Below are positions 54,612 through 64,000 of a stretch of DNA of 64,000 nt, piece by piece; positions within the stretch are counted from its first letter, which is position 1, and each line of letters begins with the position of its first letter. This DNA is from Immersiella caudata (taxonomy: Eukaryota; Ascomycota; Sordariomycetes; Sordariales; Lasiosphaeriaceae). Position numbers and translations under genes: made by a program. Location of the stretch: the NCBI GenBank assembly GCA_030512335.1, contig JAULSU010000003.1:4216001-4280000 (forward strand), read 5' to 3'. The notes under the pieces are model-generated. The model saw only the letters and a program-made list of their open reading frames with translations. It was not told the origin of the DNA and made no database searches.

Positions 54612-55722
54612 TTATCGCCTATTATCCAATGGCGATGTCGTCGGATCCCAACAAACAGGGTCATACTCCTCCGTCTCCAACTCATCCATCTCCCCCTCGG
54701 TCAACTCAAAATCAAACACCTCGCTATTTTCCTTGATCCTCCCCGGCGTCACACTCTTCGGCAACGGCACCAACCCCCTCTGCAAACTCCACCTCACCAA
54801 CACCTGCGCCTCGCTCTTCCCATATTTCGCCGCCAACCCCTTCAACACCTTCTCCCCCCACCTCTCTCCTCTCACCAACGGACTGTACGCCTCCACCACA
54901 ACCCCTCTCTTCGCGCACCACTCGATGATATCCCGCCGTGCACACCACGGGTGAATCTCCCACTGTCCCACACTCAACACCCCGCCCATCCCCTTCCCCC
55001 CTCTTTCCTCCTCCAGCTCCTTTATATGCGTCTCCAACTCATCCAAGTGGTGAACCCCGTAATTACTCACCCCAATGCTCCTAACCTTTCCCTCCTCCAC
55101 CGCTTCCACCAACGCCTTCCACGCCCCCTTTCGCCCGGCTGACCCTCCATACGGGGCATGCAGAAGCATCAAATCGATGTAGTCCAGCCCTGTGACGGAG
55201 AGGGTCTTGGCGACTTGCGCCTTGGCGCCGTTGTAGGATATGCCCGTGGTAGGGACTTTGGAGGTGAAGAAGATGGAGGAGCGGGGGAGGGAGGAGGAGA
55301 GTATGGAGGCGGCGCAGCCGGATTCGTTGCGGTAGGCGGCGGCGGAATCGATGTGGCGGTAGCCGGTTGCGAGGGCGGTGGTTACCACGTCCTGGGCGTC
55401 GCGGGCGGGGCTGAATGGTGATGTTGGCGTCGTAAAAGGGGGCAGGGGCAGGGATGTGTAGAATCGGGGAAAAGGGAAAAGGGAAAAGGGAAAAGGGAAA
55501 ATGGAAAAGGGGGTGAAGATAAAGGGGCGATGCGAGGGGATAACGCGGCAAGAGAGTAGAGTCAAATGAGAGGAGTGTACGTTTGCCAGACCTATTTGCG
55601 ATGTCAGTGTGAGGTCGTCAATGAGGGGTGAAAAGGTGCGCGCAACGTACGCCAAATCCGAGCTGCGGGATCTCATAGCCGCTCGGCATCTTGAGCTTCG
55701 TCTCGAGTGTCAGGGCCGCCAT
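54612..55722 (-). CDS. aldo/keto reductase
   Basis: Exons 55,651-55,722, 55,581-55,591 (11 nt), 54,612-55,410; sum 882 nt, 293 aa. The 11-nt exon restores the family motif across both introns: LGFG + VWQT + PARDAQDVV. Catalytic tetrad seen: Asp and Tyr in GYRHIDSAAAYRNE, Lys in FFTSKV, His in LMLLHAPYGG. C-terminal cofactor motifs VPLPKSVTPGRIKEN fit the NADPH-binding AKR loop. Substrate unknown; these enzymes reduce aldehydes and ketones in the cytosol. Start at 55,722 (AAAAATGGCG) preferred over an in-frame ATG 15 nt upstream with poor context. Intron 2 (170 bp) holds a GGGAAAA tandem array. Confidence 0.88.
55467..55508 (+). repeat. GGGAAAA tandem repeat (6 copies) inside an intron
   Basis: Five perfect GGGAAAA units and one TGGAAAA lie in intron 2 of the aldo/keto reductase gene. 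On the transcribed strand this is a TTTTCCC pyrimidine tract upstream of the acceptor. Confidence 0.9.
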
Positions 55723-55739
55723 TTTTCTCCTGAGCATGA

Positions 55740-56689
55740 ACGCCTTCGGTGTGAGTGTACGTCGTGGCTGTTGGAGAGCAGTCAGTTGAGGGAATGTCGT
55801 CAGTGAGGGGTTTCTGTCTCCTGCATGGTGGGGTCTGCCGAGTATTTATCCTGGAGCCCTGCCAAGCATTCTGAAGTAGTACAACTCATAACTCCGAGCC
55901 GGCAAACAGGTTCAGCCCTTCAAAGGCTCTCGATGCTGCTGTTGAGGGCTCGCTCAGGCCGATCCGGAGACTATTTTCTGGTTACTGATCCTGACCGCTC
56001 TTGCTCCCCAATGACATTGTCTTACAAATGGCCGATTACGTGAGCAACATCGTTAACTCCGATATTGAGCGGCTTGGACCAACAGACCTGGGCGCTTTCT
56101 CCCTCACCAATCCCCAGGCACCCACACCACCGCTTGCCACCCTGATCGGGCACTGCTCGGGCGTTACTCAGGACATGATCAGGGAAGCCGCCAAATTTGG
56201 TTTAGACGAATAGGCAGTGCTCAATAACTTAGCCGAGTTCTAGAATCCCAAATGGTAACTTTTCGCGAAGGAACAGTTTTGGACTACCTATGTCCCAAAA
56301 CTGGGACCACCCAGCCCCCCCGTTCTTTTCCCTTCCACCGGGGTCTTATAAAACTCAGTTTACGTCCCTTATTGTCAGAAACACGGCATACTGGATTCGG
56401 TGGAATTGATGGGACTGCAACTGCTTGATTGTATTGCTTGTGTTCATTGGCTTTATGGCTTCGTCAGAGAGCCTATAATTATACCTATACGTTTTGCCAA
56501 TCTGAGCTCCATTCAGCTCCATTCAGCTCCGTACAGCTCGGTTCAGCTCCGGTCAGCTGTATTTCACCACACTCTGACCGACGGTGTTCTGGCCCTGGCC
56601 AGAACCCCTTTCTTTCTGACAACTCTCCCATGGTGTCCATGTTTTGGGCTCGGCATACACTGGTACATGTTGTGAAATAGAAAACGACA
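55740..56689. other. intergenic with an 11-bp-type minisatellite
   Basis: No gene seen. At about 56,505-56,565 a CAGCTCCATT-like unit (CAGCTC plus 4-5 variable bases) is repeated about five times imperfectly. Short open frames lack motifs. Confidence 0.45.
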
Positions 56690-57060
56690 TTTTTGTCTAA
56701 TTTTTAGGACAGGACGTGGTATCCTGGCACTAAAAATAGGATGGTATTTAATACACCAACATATTATACGGCATAGTACAAAACAATAATATACTGGCTT
56801 AGAATATACCAGTGCATAACATCCTGGCCTAGAACCATACCGGTTTAAATCATAACAGTGCATAATGGACTAGCTTTTAAAATGTACCAGTACTACTTCT
56901 TCCGGATGTCATCTTCCGGTCGATAAATACATACCCTACTTCGCACCGCTACCGATATTCAATATAAGAGTAGCTCTTTGCGATATATAGTCTTTTGTAA
57001 CACCTAGGACCGAGGCTAGGCACCGTTATAACAGGCGTTATAACAGGTATTGTGGCTAGG
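56690..57060. other. AT-rich relic, possibly remnant of a transposon
   Basis: This is a local AT-rich island in otherwise normal sequence, with diverged repeats (for example CCAGTGCATAACATCCTGGC near 56,812 and a related stretch at about 56,846-56,860). It is followed by TGTAACACCTAGGACCGAGG (about 56,996) and two GTTATAACAGG units (57,023-57,047). The TGTAACAC start resembles an LTR end. No second end or target duplication was found, so the identity is open. Confidence 0.35.
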
Positions 57061-57157
57061 TGTGATAGGCCATTAGCAAGAGGGCTCTGGAGCAGCTGCC
57101 CTGTGCGAGTGCGCTTTCATAGCGCTGCATAGTGTTGTTAGATAAAGGGGTCCGGCG

Positions 57158-57976
57158 ATGATGGTTGTGGAAGAAAGACTCTTGACGAGAAGGGGCCTTC
57201 CTCCTCCCTCCTCCGCTTCCGCAGGCCCTGCTTGCGAGGTGGGTAGGCGAGCGGACGGGTCACTGGAAGTTACACTCCTACCATCGACGCTTCGACCACC
57301 CGGCCTCTGCGTACGTCTTGTGCGTATGCGGAGCCCCGAATGCGAAAGGCCACTAAAAAACTTGCCCCAGCCGCTGCATTGCCCAGTGGGGACCTCTAGG
57401 GAAACACCCTCTGCTGGCCGAGGCCGTGGAGGTGGCGTCTGTGGAAAACGCCGTTACCCACCTGCGCAAACTCGGTGTCAGACGCCTGATCGGCACCGGA
57501 CCCTCGATGGAGGCGGTCATTGGGAGAAGCCCGGCCGAGTCCACGAACAGCCCCGACGACGGGTGGCAACTCGTCGTCCTCCCAACCCCCCCTGCCCACC
57601 TCGGAAAGACAGCCGCCACGGCTGGGGGCATCGGGTGGCCCGGAACCGGAACCCGGACTGGATGGAGTGGAAACGGCAAGTACCGATGGCGAGACGGCAA
57701 GTACCCTTTGGGAAAACCAGGGTAGTCAGAAGGAAAACAGGAGTACGCCGGAAGGACCGGGGGAAGGGAAAGGGTCACCCTCCGTGCCTCCCCTGTGGTG
57801 AGTGGTCTTTTTCCCTAGATAGCGCCTTCGCAACCCCAGCCTTGACCGGGCTCTGCAATGGCAGTGGTTTTTCACGGGAGGGACTCGCCCTGAGAACCCC
57901 GCCCTTTTTCCCACACACCTCTTGTACCCATGGTCTGCCGTCGTCGCGACCACAAGCCATTATCTTGTATAGGTAG
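57158..57976 (+). other. long open frame of doubtful coding status
   Basis: A 272-codon frame from ATG at 57,158, very rich in Arg, Pro and Gly, with no recognisable domain. Competing open frames of 90-140 codons overlap on both strands, typical of GC-rich non-coding DNA. It could be a decayed element following the relic at 56,690-57,060. I do not call it a gene. Confidence 0.2.
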
Positions 57977-58230
57977 AACTTGCTCGGAATGAATCGTCGT
58001 CTTGACGAGAAGCTTCCGGATCCGTTTAGAATAAGGCTTGTGATACAGTAAGTTTCCTTGAATTAGGGTTTGTAATTTCACAATACCCCGCGTCTCATTG
58101 GTCAATTTATCAGATGGCAAACTTTTTGGTGCTAAATTTTTTTTTAAATTCCAACCTCGCTGCCTTTTTTTCCTTTCAACCGATACCCAAAAATCGAGGC
58201 GTTCTTCGCCAACTCTCACTCTTCCCTTCT

Positions 58231-58290
58231 CTCTCAGCATCCCGACGATACGATCGTCCCCTCTTAGTATCCTGACGACACGATCGTCCC
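58231..58290 (+). repeat. 30-bp direct duplication in the 5' leader, each with an ACGATCGT palindrome
   Basis: Two adjacent 30-bp units (58,231-58,260 and 58,261-58,290) agree at 26 positions. Each ends CGATCGTCCC; the second contains a perfect ACACGATCGT-type palindromic core and the first TACGATCGT. They end 8 bp before the start codon at 58,299. Confidence 0.85.
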
Positions 58291-58298
58291 GTCTCACC

Positions 58299-59630
58299 AT
58301 GTCGAGCACAAGCCGGACGCGCGTTCTCACCACAACGTCAGAAATTATTGCGATCGTTCGCAGCTCCTCCGCTCCCCCTCCCAAGCGCGGCTTCTCTGCT
58401 ATTTCCCGGTCATCATATTCCTCGAGCTCGTCTGCTTCCGATCATCATGACATAGTCGAGATTCCTGAGGTGCTTAACTCGCGGGAGACACTCGAGTTCT
58501 TTGGTCTCCAGCCTGATGTTGCCAAGACAATTTTCGAGTCCTGGCAGGAGTTGCAGCAGGCGCCGGGACAGTTGGGATACGGTGACGACATCATCACCTC
58601 TGCAGAGCATTACATCAAGACTATGGCGGATGTCGAGGACGCATGGCTTCCCACTCACAATTGGCGGCAGGCCCTGATCAAGATGGGCATCGACAGCGAC
58701 TTGACCGATGCTATTCTCGATAGCAACTTTGACAAGATTCGCAAGTCAAAGTCTGCATCCGCCTGGGCCATCGACACGTTCCGGACTTCCTGGGAGTTCT
58801 TAGAAGGGCTCGACAAGCGAGTTCGCCGCAAAAAGGATGAGGCGGATCGCCTCGTCACTCCCTCGCCTAGCATCGCGCCGCGTCCTGCCATTCGTGACAA
58901 GCCAGGTCTCTTGGACAGCTACAAGGAGCCTCCCGTCTTAAAGCTTGCCACCATGGCTGCCATGCCGGACAGCATTGATGGAAAGATCATGCTCCACAAG
59001 GGAGGGGCAATGACTCGATTGGTCTCTGCTTTCAACGAGGATGGATCTCTCAATGTCGCCAAACTCTTCTCTGCTCCTCCGACAGACTTCCACCGTACGA
59101 GAGCAGATCTGCTCTGCTTCACCAAGAACATCGACATTGCTGAGCAGTACGCTGACTTTTCTCAGCGTCGCGTCCCTGCTGAGGAGGGTGCAGTGCTGTC
59201 TTTTGCTGTCCCAACCGAGCTCGTCGACGAGCACAGGGAGATTTTCGGCCGAGATTGGCAGCGGCTTTTGTGGTGGGCAAGGGGCCCTGTGCGTTCTTTG
59301 GACGACGTCCAACTCCCAGCCTCGCTCACTCAGTATACCGAGGCGCCGCTCCTCATAGGTTATATCTGCGGAATGGCGGATGACAAGATTGCTCGGCTCG
59401 AGAGCTCTTCTGGGCTAGCTGGACAGTATATGAAGACGAAGAACGACGCCAACGCATCTCAGTATGTCTTTCAGGCGACATCTGTCCAAGCGGAGCTTCA
59501 GGCTCAGTGTGCCGGATGGGTATGGATCCGATCTATGCGATTCTCTCCCGAATTCACCAAGCGCTTCTTCCTGAAGGAGGACGACAATGGTGGCGAGGGA
59601 AGCTCAGGCCAGCGTAGAGGAAGTAACTGA
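58299..59630 (+). CDS. uncharacterised fungal protein (possible ADP-ribosyltransferase-like fold)
   Basis: Intronless, 443 aa from ATG at 58,299 (CTCACCATGTCG). An upstream in-frame ATG at 58,098 would add a low-complexity Ser/Leu-rich leader and is less likely. The N-terminus is Ser-rich; the helical middle contains LEFFGLQPDVAKTIFESWQE and SASAWAIDTFRTSWEFLEGL. The second half has IMLHKGGAMTRLVSAFNEDG, APPTDFHRTRADLLCFTKNI, DIAEQYADFSQRRV and LSFAVPTELVDEH. This pattern (gift-like HKGG, then DF....YFT, then A..YA) occurs in a widespread uncharacterised fungal family and loosely recalls ART folds; that link is inference. No signal peptide or membrane segment. Confidence 0.7.
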   Translation: MSSTSRTRVLTTTSEIIAIVRSSSAPPPKRGFSAISRSSYSSSSSASDHHDIVEIPEVLNSRETLEFFGLQPDVAKTIFESWQELQQAPGQLGYGDDIITSAEHYIKTMADVEDAWLPTHNWRQALIKMGIDSDLTDAILDSNFDKIRKSKSASAWAIDTFRTSWEFLEGLDKRVRRKKDEADRLVTPSPSIAPRPAIRDKPGLLDSYKEPPVLKLATMAAMPDSIDGKIMLHKGGAMTRLVSAFNEDGSLNVAKLFSAPPTDFHRTRADLLCFTKNIDIAEQYADFSQRRVPAEEGAVLSFAVPTELVDEHREIFGRDWQRLLWWARGPVRSLDDVQLPASLTQYTEAPLLIGYICGMADDKIARLESSSGLAGQYMKTKNDANASQYVFQATSVQAELQAQCAGWVWIRSMRFSPEFTKRFFLKEDDNGGEGSSGQRRGSN

Positions 59631-60086
59631 TGAGAGGTCTTCCAAGAATGGCTCTTCGCGGCTGAACGACTCCAACATTTAGTACCAACGGGATAGCTCG
59701 CTACAGATGTGCATGAGCGTTGTTGGCTTGGCGACGCGACCTCCCTGGATTTACTTGGCGTGGTCAGCTTGCACGTCGACAGGTTCGTGCTTCTCCTCGT
59801 TGGAGAAGATTGCCGTGGAGGGATATCCGGTGTCTTGATGGAGGTAAAACCAGGGTCCAAAATTGGGCCACACGGTTGTGCAAGCTAGGCTCACCCATAG
59901 CTCGCCCTAGCTCAGGAGCGGCTCAGGATCACGCACGAACATGGAAATTGCTGTGGGCAACGTTAGGGTACAATAATGGGCTGTTGTTCAGCCTCAGTCA
60001 TTGTCACCCACAATTACATTTGTGGGAATATCAAAAATCCCACCCGCCGCATCTACACAGAGCGCCATCACGGGGCAAGTCATATT
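59631..60086. other. intergenic, no gene seen
   Basis: About 450 bp between the 443-aa gene and the HET relic. Overlapping short frames only. Confidence 0.4.
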
Positions 60087-61433
60087 TCAGACTTCCCAGG
60101 GCTCGTACCGCCCAAACACATATGTGTTAGCCGAAGCTGTAACCAAAGCCACGACGAGGGCAGACGAGAGGCTCGTGCTGAACATGAGAACTCCCGTTGC
60201 GAGCATCAGAACTCTATCACGGGTCATGATGCTATCCGGGTGTGCGTAAAAGGATCCCATTGAAATCATCGTGACGTTCGAGTTGTTTTCCGGGTTCGTG
60301 GCCGTAGGCGACGGGCGGACCTTGAGCGGACCTTCTACCTCCATCCACAGGTATGCCGTTTCTGCCCGGCCAGCTGCGGCCGAAACGCCAGCTTCCCGAT
60401 ACGCGGCAGGCAGCTGGCGCAACAGGTCATACCAAGGTAGGACCGCCCGTTTGTAGAGAAGGGTGATTTTTGGGGCCGTAATAAGCGCTTGAAAGGTCCA
60501 CCCGCGTTGGAACCAAGTGAGGCGGGTAATGGCTAGAAACTGCTCTCGTCGGTCCGATTCGTCGATGTCGGACACCACAAGCAAGTTGAGAAACCCAACC
60601 ACTTTTGCTTGAAGCGCTTCTTCGTCAACCCAATCACCGAAAGGGCGTTTGACGGGACAGTCGTGCAAACGAATGCCATGTATTTGAGAGACTCCCAAAT
60701 AAGTTGTGGGCAGTAAAGCCATCTTTGGGCCACCGACTTCAAGACGGCTATTCGCAGAGCGCGTCGTTTTTCGTAGTTATCACAGGCGTCGGCGCTGGTG
60801 AGCTCAGCTAGGCTCCTCATGATATGTCTAGACTCATCATGATGGAAAAGCTGTTGATGCCGTCGATGAAGGCCTCCATCTTCGGCGAGCGTCGGCCAAG
60901 CCAGGCGTACACCATGGTTTCCAATTAATAGATTTCGGCTATAAACTGAATCTGGGCCGAGTCCTCAGCTGTGTCAGCCTGGTTGATGTAATGGCGTCGA
61001 CCTATATTGTCGTCGGCGCGGTTGGGCGCCGGACAGCGCGCAGAGCGCTCGAGCAGTTACTTGTAATATTCAGGGTCGTGCTCGAGACGTTGTCTTCCTG
61101 GCAAAGCACGATGACACCTGTGTTTGTCTCAGAACAGCTGCCCCAGGCATACGAAAGGGCGGTGAAGTTGGGCTTCGAGTCCAGGTTTACGGTCCGTAAT
61201 TGGCCACGCAGTGGTTCTCGGTCCGTTGCCGATGGAGATGAGAGGGCTTCCAAGTCTATGGCACGGATCAACCTCGCTTGGGTCGTGGTTTGGTGAGCCC
61301 CATAGTTGCTGGGATGAAGAACTGGGAGAGAGGCATATAGCGCTGTAGCACCCAGTGCAGCAGCGGTTCTTTGGGCAGGGTCAATTGCAGAGCCGACATA
61401 TGCTGCTTTAGGTTCTGAATTGGTAAGCGGCAT
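60087..61433 (-). pseudogene. HET-domain (heterokaryon incompatibility) gene relic
   Basis: ATG at 61,433. The first 143 codons include LRTVNLDSKPNFTALSYAWG and ITSNCSSALRAVRR, the start of a HET domain. The next motif, HYINQADTAEDSAQIQFIAE followed by IY-stop-LETMVYAWLGRRS (HET motif CINQ.D..E...Q...M..IY), is in another frame and contains a TAA. Further stops follow near 60,815-60,840. A later frame (60,087-60,722) has RLTWFQRGWTFQALITAPKI, matching the W..R.W..QE region where the usual Glu is absent, and a hydrophobic C-terminal segment (VLMLATGVLMFSTSLSSALV). HET proteins trigger cell death on non-self fusion; this copy is broken. Confidence 0.75.
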
Positions 61434-62656
61434 TGCGGCACGAGTGAAAGTGGTCAGTGTTGCTGTAAGGAACAGACGTATTTTGCCGAGCTTGTCCGTC
61501 TGCCCTTGAAAAGGCAGGCATCAAAATTGACTGCTTGAGTGCTAAAAAGCTTGGACTGCATTGGGCAAGAAAGCCCGGAGAAGCCATGGCTTCGGCCCCT
61601 CAGGGCAAGAACCCCTGCCGTCTTGCTTTCTGTGACCTTCATGTCCACCAACCGTGTAGAGCGCCCGGAAGCGACTCAGATAAATGAAAATAGACCCGGC
61701 ATCAACGAATACAGAACTCTTCCCTCACGGAGCTGCACCGAATGGGCATTGTAGGTGTTCCTTGCTGAGGAAGCGATGCTCTGACCCTAACCCCGGAGAC
61801 AGGGGTGCAGCTCGACGGGCAAGCTTACGCGAACGGCCCGTGTCTGGCTTCCTCGTGCAGTAATAGTCGGGGATGAGCGGGTCCGGAAACAGCCCCGTTT
61901 GACTCCGCACTGGAACGAGAACAACGGCGCAAATTCCTGCAAAAATCTTCGTATTTCTCCTTTTGATCTCGTTAGTGACGAAGCATTACGAGGTCGCGTT
62001 GGAGGAGCGCGGATCCATGCGATGGACTATTGCCAATGACCCCACGACCCACGTGCAAAAGACTGGCCTAAAAGGGCTGGAGCGCAGGTTCGAACGAGGT
62101 CTGGCCCCAATCAGACCCAGGGGTGATCGGCCAACCCCCAGAATGCTTGTTCAGCTTCGGTGCCTGCCAAGCTCACAACGAGCCCACCGCGGCGGGCAAC
62201 CTGTCACAGATCAGCCCGCTCGCCCGCCGGGAAGGCTAGGGTAATCCCCCCTATCTCTTCGATCATTCATGCTGACACTCTGCTGCCCTCCTGTGCGGCA
62301 AAAGTCTAGCAGGATGAAAGCGAGCCCGTCTTGTTGGTTCGGATCGCGACGCGGGCCAAGCGAGGGCTGGACGGCACTGTTCAAAAAGCGGGCGGGGGGC
62401 GCAGGGCAATCTAGAACCGCCGATTCTGACCGGTCGAATGAGCAGGGGGGAAACTGGAAAAACGTGTGAGTGGCTGCAGTCCGCGGAGCTGCACCACGCG
62501 TCCACGTTCTTGCGGTTGCATTGAGGACCCGAAATTGAGCTCGCGGGCAGCAATTCTCTTAAATTCGAAGCACCCCGTTCCCCCCTCCCCGCCGATCGGC
62601 TCGCCCGCGATTGTTCCAAGTGGGTTTTACGGATTCCGTCCAGAGGTATTGTCGCC
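61434..62656. other. intergenic, no confident gene
   Basis: About 1.2 kb. Overlapping GC-rich frames lack motifs. The final part likely holds the promoter of the gene at 62,657. Confidence 0.4.
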
Positions 62657-63303
62657 ATGTCGGCCCTGCTTGCGACGGCCCACGAGGTCGAAAAGCCAGT
62701 GGTATCGCACCGCACCAGCGCGCTGAAGCTGGTTATGCTGTCGTTTATCGTGTGCGGTCTGCTGCGCTTGGCGATTCTCGATCCGCTGGGCATCGGCGCG
62801 GCGACGGCATCTTTCCTTGGCAACGACCGGCCCACCGTCACACACGCCGTCATGATCCAGTTCAAACATGGCATTGGCCACCAAGCCATCGACTATGTGA
62901 GTCTGCGCGCTCTCTCCCATAGCCGCGCGTTCCGACACGCTGACGCGATGCATGCGCAGACCCGCGAGCAAATGATCAACCTCCAGTACAGCTGCGCGCA
63001 CCCATACACGGGAGACCTGTACATCGGCGGCATCGACACTGCCGGCCCCCCTGAAGGCTTTGACGTGCGTTTCCCTGCGACAGCATTTGACCGAGGCCTA
63101 CTGACGCCGTGTAGCGCGAACACCACCACGTCTTCTGGCTGCGTTTCCGAACCAACGACGAAAAGGACTACTTCATGAGCGCCGACCCCACCCACAAAGC
63201 CTTTCAAAAAGATGTCGAGCCCTTCATTGAGAGGTTCATCACCCTCAGCTACGACGACGACGACAACGACGACAAGGATGACGAGAAGAAGGACGCGCCT
63301 TGA
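62657..63303 (+). CDS. stress-responsive A/B-barrel (Dabb) domain protein with N-terminal membrane segment
   Basis: Exons 62,657-62,896, 62,960-63,064, 63,115-63,303 (177 aa). Both introns (63 and 50 bp) have GTGAGT/GTGCGT donors and CTGAC branch sites. The first 55 residues include a likely membrane helix (LKLVMLSFIVCGLLRLAIL). The Dabb domain starts PTVTHAVMIQFKHGIGHQAI and continues LQYSCAHPYTGDLYIGGID, REHHHVFWLRFRTNDEKDYF and DPTHKAFQKDVEPFIERFI, ending in an Asp/Lys-rich tail. Dabb proteins form small dimeric barrels with varied roles, including polyketide cyclisation. The His-rich REHHHVFW segment fits the family. It is convergent with the dioxygenase gene, 52 bp between stop codons. 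Confidence 0.88.
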
Positions 63304-63355
63304 AGCATGCACTCTCGATTAAACAACATTATCACACACGGGACAGACCAGGCCA

Positions 63356-64000
63356 TCACTCCCACACCGACTCCAGCCCGTTTACCCCCTTCGGCCTATC
63401 CGCCTGCGTCGTAATCCGAAACCCATGCCTCAAGCCCTCCTGCGGATTATGCACGTTATAATCCGAAATCGCCGTATGCGCCGTCACCCGATTGTCCCAC
63501 AAAGCCACCGTCCCCTCCTCCCAGCGCACCCGCACCTGGAAGTCCTGCCCCAGCGAGATGTGCGTAAACAGCAACTTCAGCAGCGCCTCTGACTCCTCGT
63601 CGCGCAGCCCCACGATGCGCTTGGTGAAGCCCGGGTTGACGAAGAGCGCCTTTTGGCCAGTTGCGGGGTGTACGCGCACGATGGGGTGCTCGGACTTGAC
63701 GGGTTCGCGGCGCACGAATTTACCGTCGCGGCGGGCGCCTTCGGCTTGGGGGAAGCCGCTGTGCTCCGCGCGGAGGCCCTCGAGGAGGGCTTGGATGGGT
63801 GGGGAGAGGCGCGCGTAGGCGGCGGTTTGGGAGGCCCAGGCCGTGTCGCCGCCGGTGGAGGGCACGGAGAGGAGGGTGAGGATGGTGATGCCAGGGGGTT
63901 GGTGCTCGTATGAGACGTCGGAGTGGTACCCGGTTGTGGTGAGGCGGGTGCTTCGCCGCTGGTTGCGGTACTCGTTGTCGGGGCCGAGGTAGATGTTGTG
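63356..64000 (-). CDS. TauD-like Fe(II)/2-oxoglutarate dioxygenase (partial at window end)
   Basis: The C-terminal 215 codons are present; the start lies beyond 64,000. Seen: iron ligands in GYHSDVSYEHQPPG (HxD), substrate-side NPGFTKRIVGL, distal iron His in LWDNRVTAHTAISDY and the 2-oxoglutarate-binding Arg in GLRHGFRIT near the C-terminus. The order and spacing match the TauD/TfdA family, fungal JLP1-type sulfonate or alpha-ketoglutarate dioxygenases. Such enzymes release sulfite from sulfonates or hydroxylate other small acids; the substrate is not predictable here. The frame is open with no lesion in the visible part. Confidence 0.9.
   Translation of the reverse strand, partial: HNIYLGPDNEYRNQRRSTRLTTTGYHSDVSYEHQPPGITILTLLSVPSTGGDTAWASQTAAYARLSPPIQALLEGLRAEHSGFPQAEGARRDGKFVRREPVKSEHPIVRVHPATGQKALFVNPGFTKRIVGLRDEESEALLKLLFTHISLGQDFQVRVRWEEGTVALWDNRVTAHTAISDYNVHNPQEGLRHGFRITTQADRPKGVNGLESVWE

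Noticed and set aside
57158..57976. 272-codon plus-strand open frame as a gene
   Set aside because: Arg/Pro/Gly-rich, no motif, competing frames on both strands.

Overview
The window looks like nuclear DNA of a filamentous ascomycete (Pezizomycotina). It has short spliceosomal introns (49-75 bp, one of 170 bp) with GT..AG ends and mostly CTAAC/CTGAC-type branch sites. It has fungus-specific families (NACHT-ankyrin, HET, BTB, DUF7136-like). Its AT-rich transposon block is full of TAA/TAG stops where glutamine or tryptophan codons are expected, the signature of repeat-induced point mutation (RIP). I cannot name the species.

Region 1 (1-27,840) is one nested transposon block with no live gene. 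The host sequence at its base is a single Fot1/pogo-like DNA transposon read on the minus strand. LTR elements inserted into its transposase at least four times. From transposase N- to C-terminus these are: element B (14,746-27,150, 12.4 kb, 4-bp target duplication TTAT), a solo B LTR (13,792-14,317, duplication CTAA), element A2 (5,183-13,635, a chromodomain Ty3/gypsy element, 5-bp duplication ATATT), and A1, an inverted copy of A that runs off the left edge (1-4,969). Removing B, the solo LTR and A2, each with one target-site copy, restores one continuous transposase frame across all three junctions. Element B carries, beyond gag and pol, about 3.7 kb of extra sequence. This holds a reading frame of at least 555 codons of unknown function and lies beyond an internal copy of the 3' polypurine motif.

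Region 2 (27,840-64,000) is gene-bearing, with normal GC, and mixes intact and dead genes. Intact-looking genes are: an FAD aromatic monooxygenase, a CCCH zinc-finger protein, two divergent paralogous AIG1-like GTPases (one with a C-terminal CaaX box, the other with its start codon split by an intron), a dienelactone hydrolase, an acidic-tailed protein of unknown function, an NAD(P)-binding NmrA/SDR-like protein, a kelch-like protein, an aldo/keto reductase with an 11-nt microexon, a 443-aa protein of unknown function, a stress-responsive A/B-barrel protein, and a TauD-like dioxygenase cut by the right edge.

Between them lie relics killed mainly by small indels and deletions rather than RIP: a NACHT-ankyrin-ZZ (NLR-like) gene that has lost its NACHT domain, a DUF7136-like secreted protein, three BTB/POZ copies, a Ran GTPase lacking its core, an epoxide hydrolase, a kelch paralogue and a HET-domain gene. 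The intact enzymes (aromatic hydroxylase, dienelactone hydrolase, reductases, TauD-like dioxygenase) suggest an accessory, catabolism-leaning neighbourhood. They do not form an obvious single cluster.
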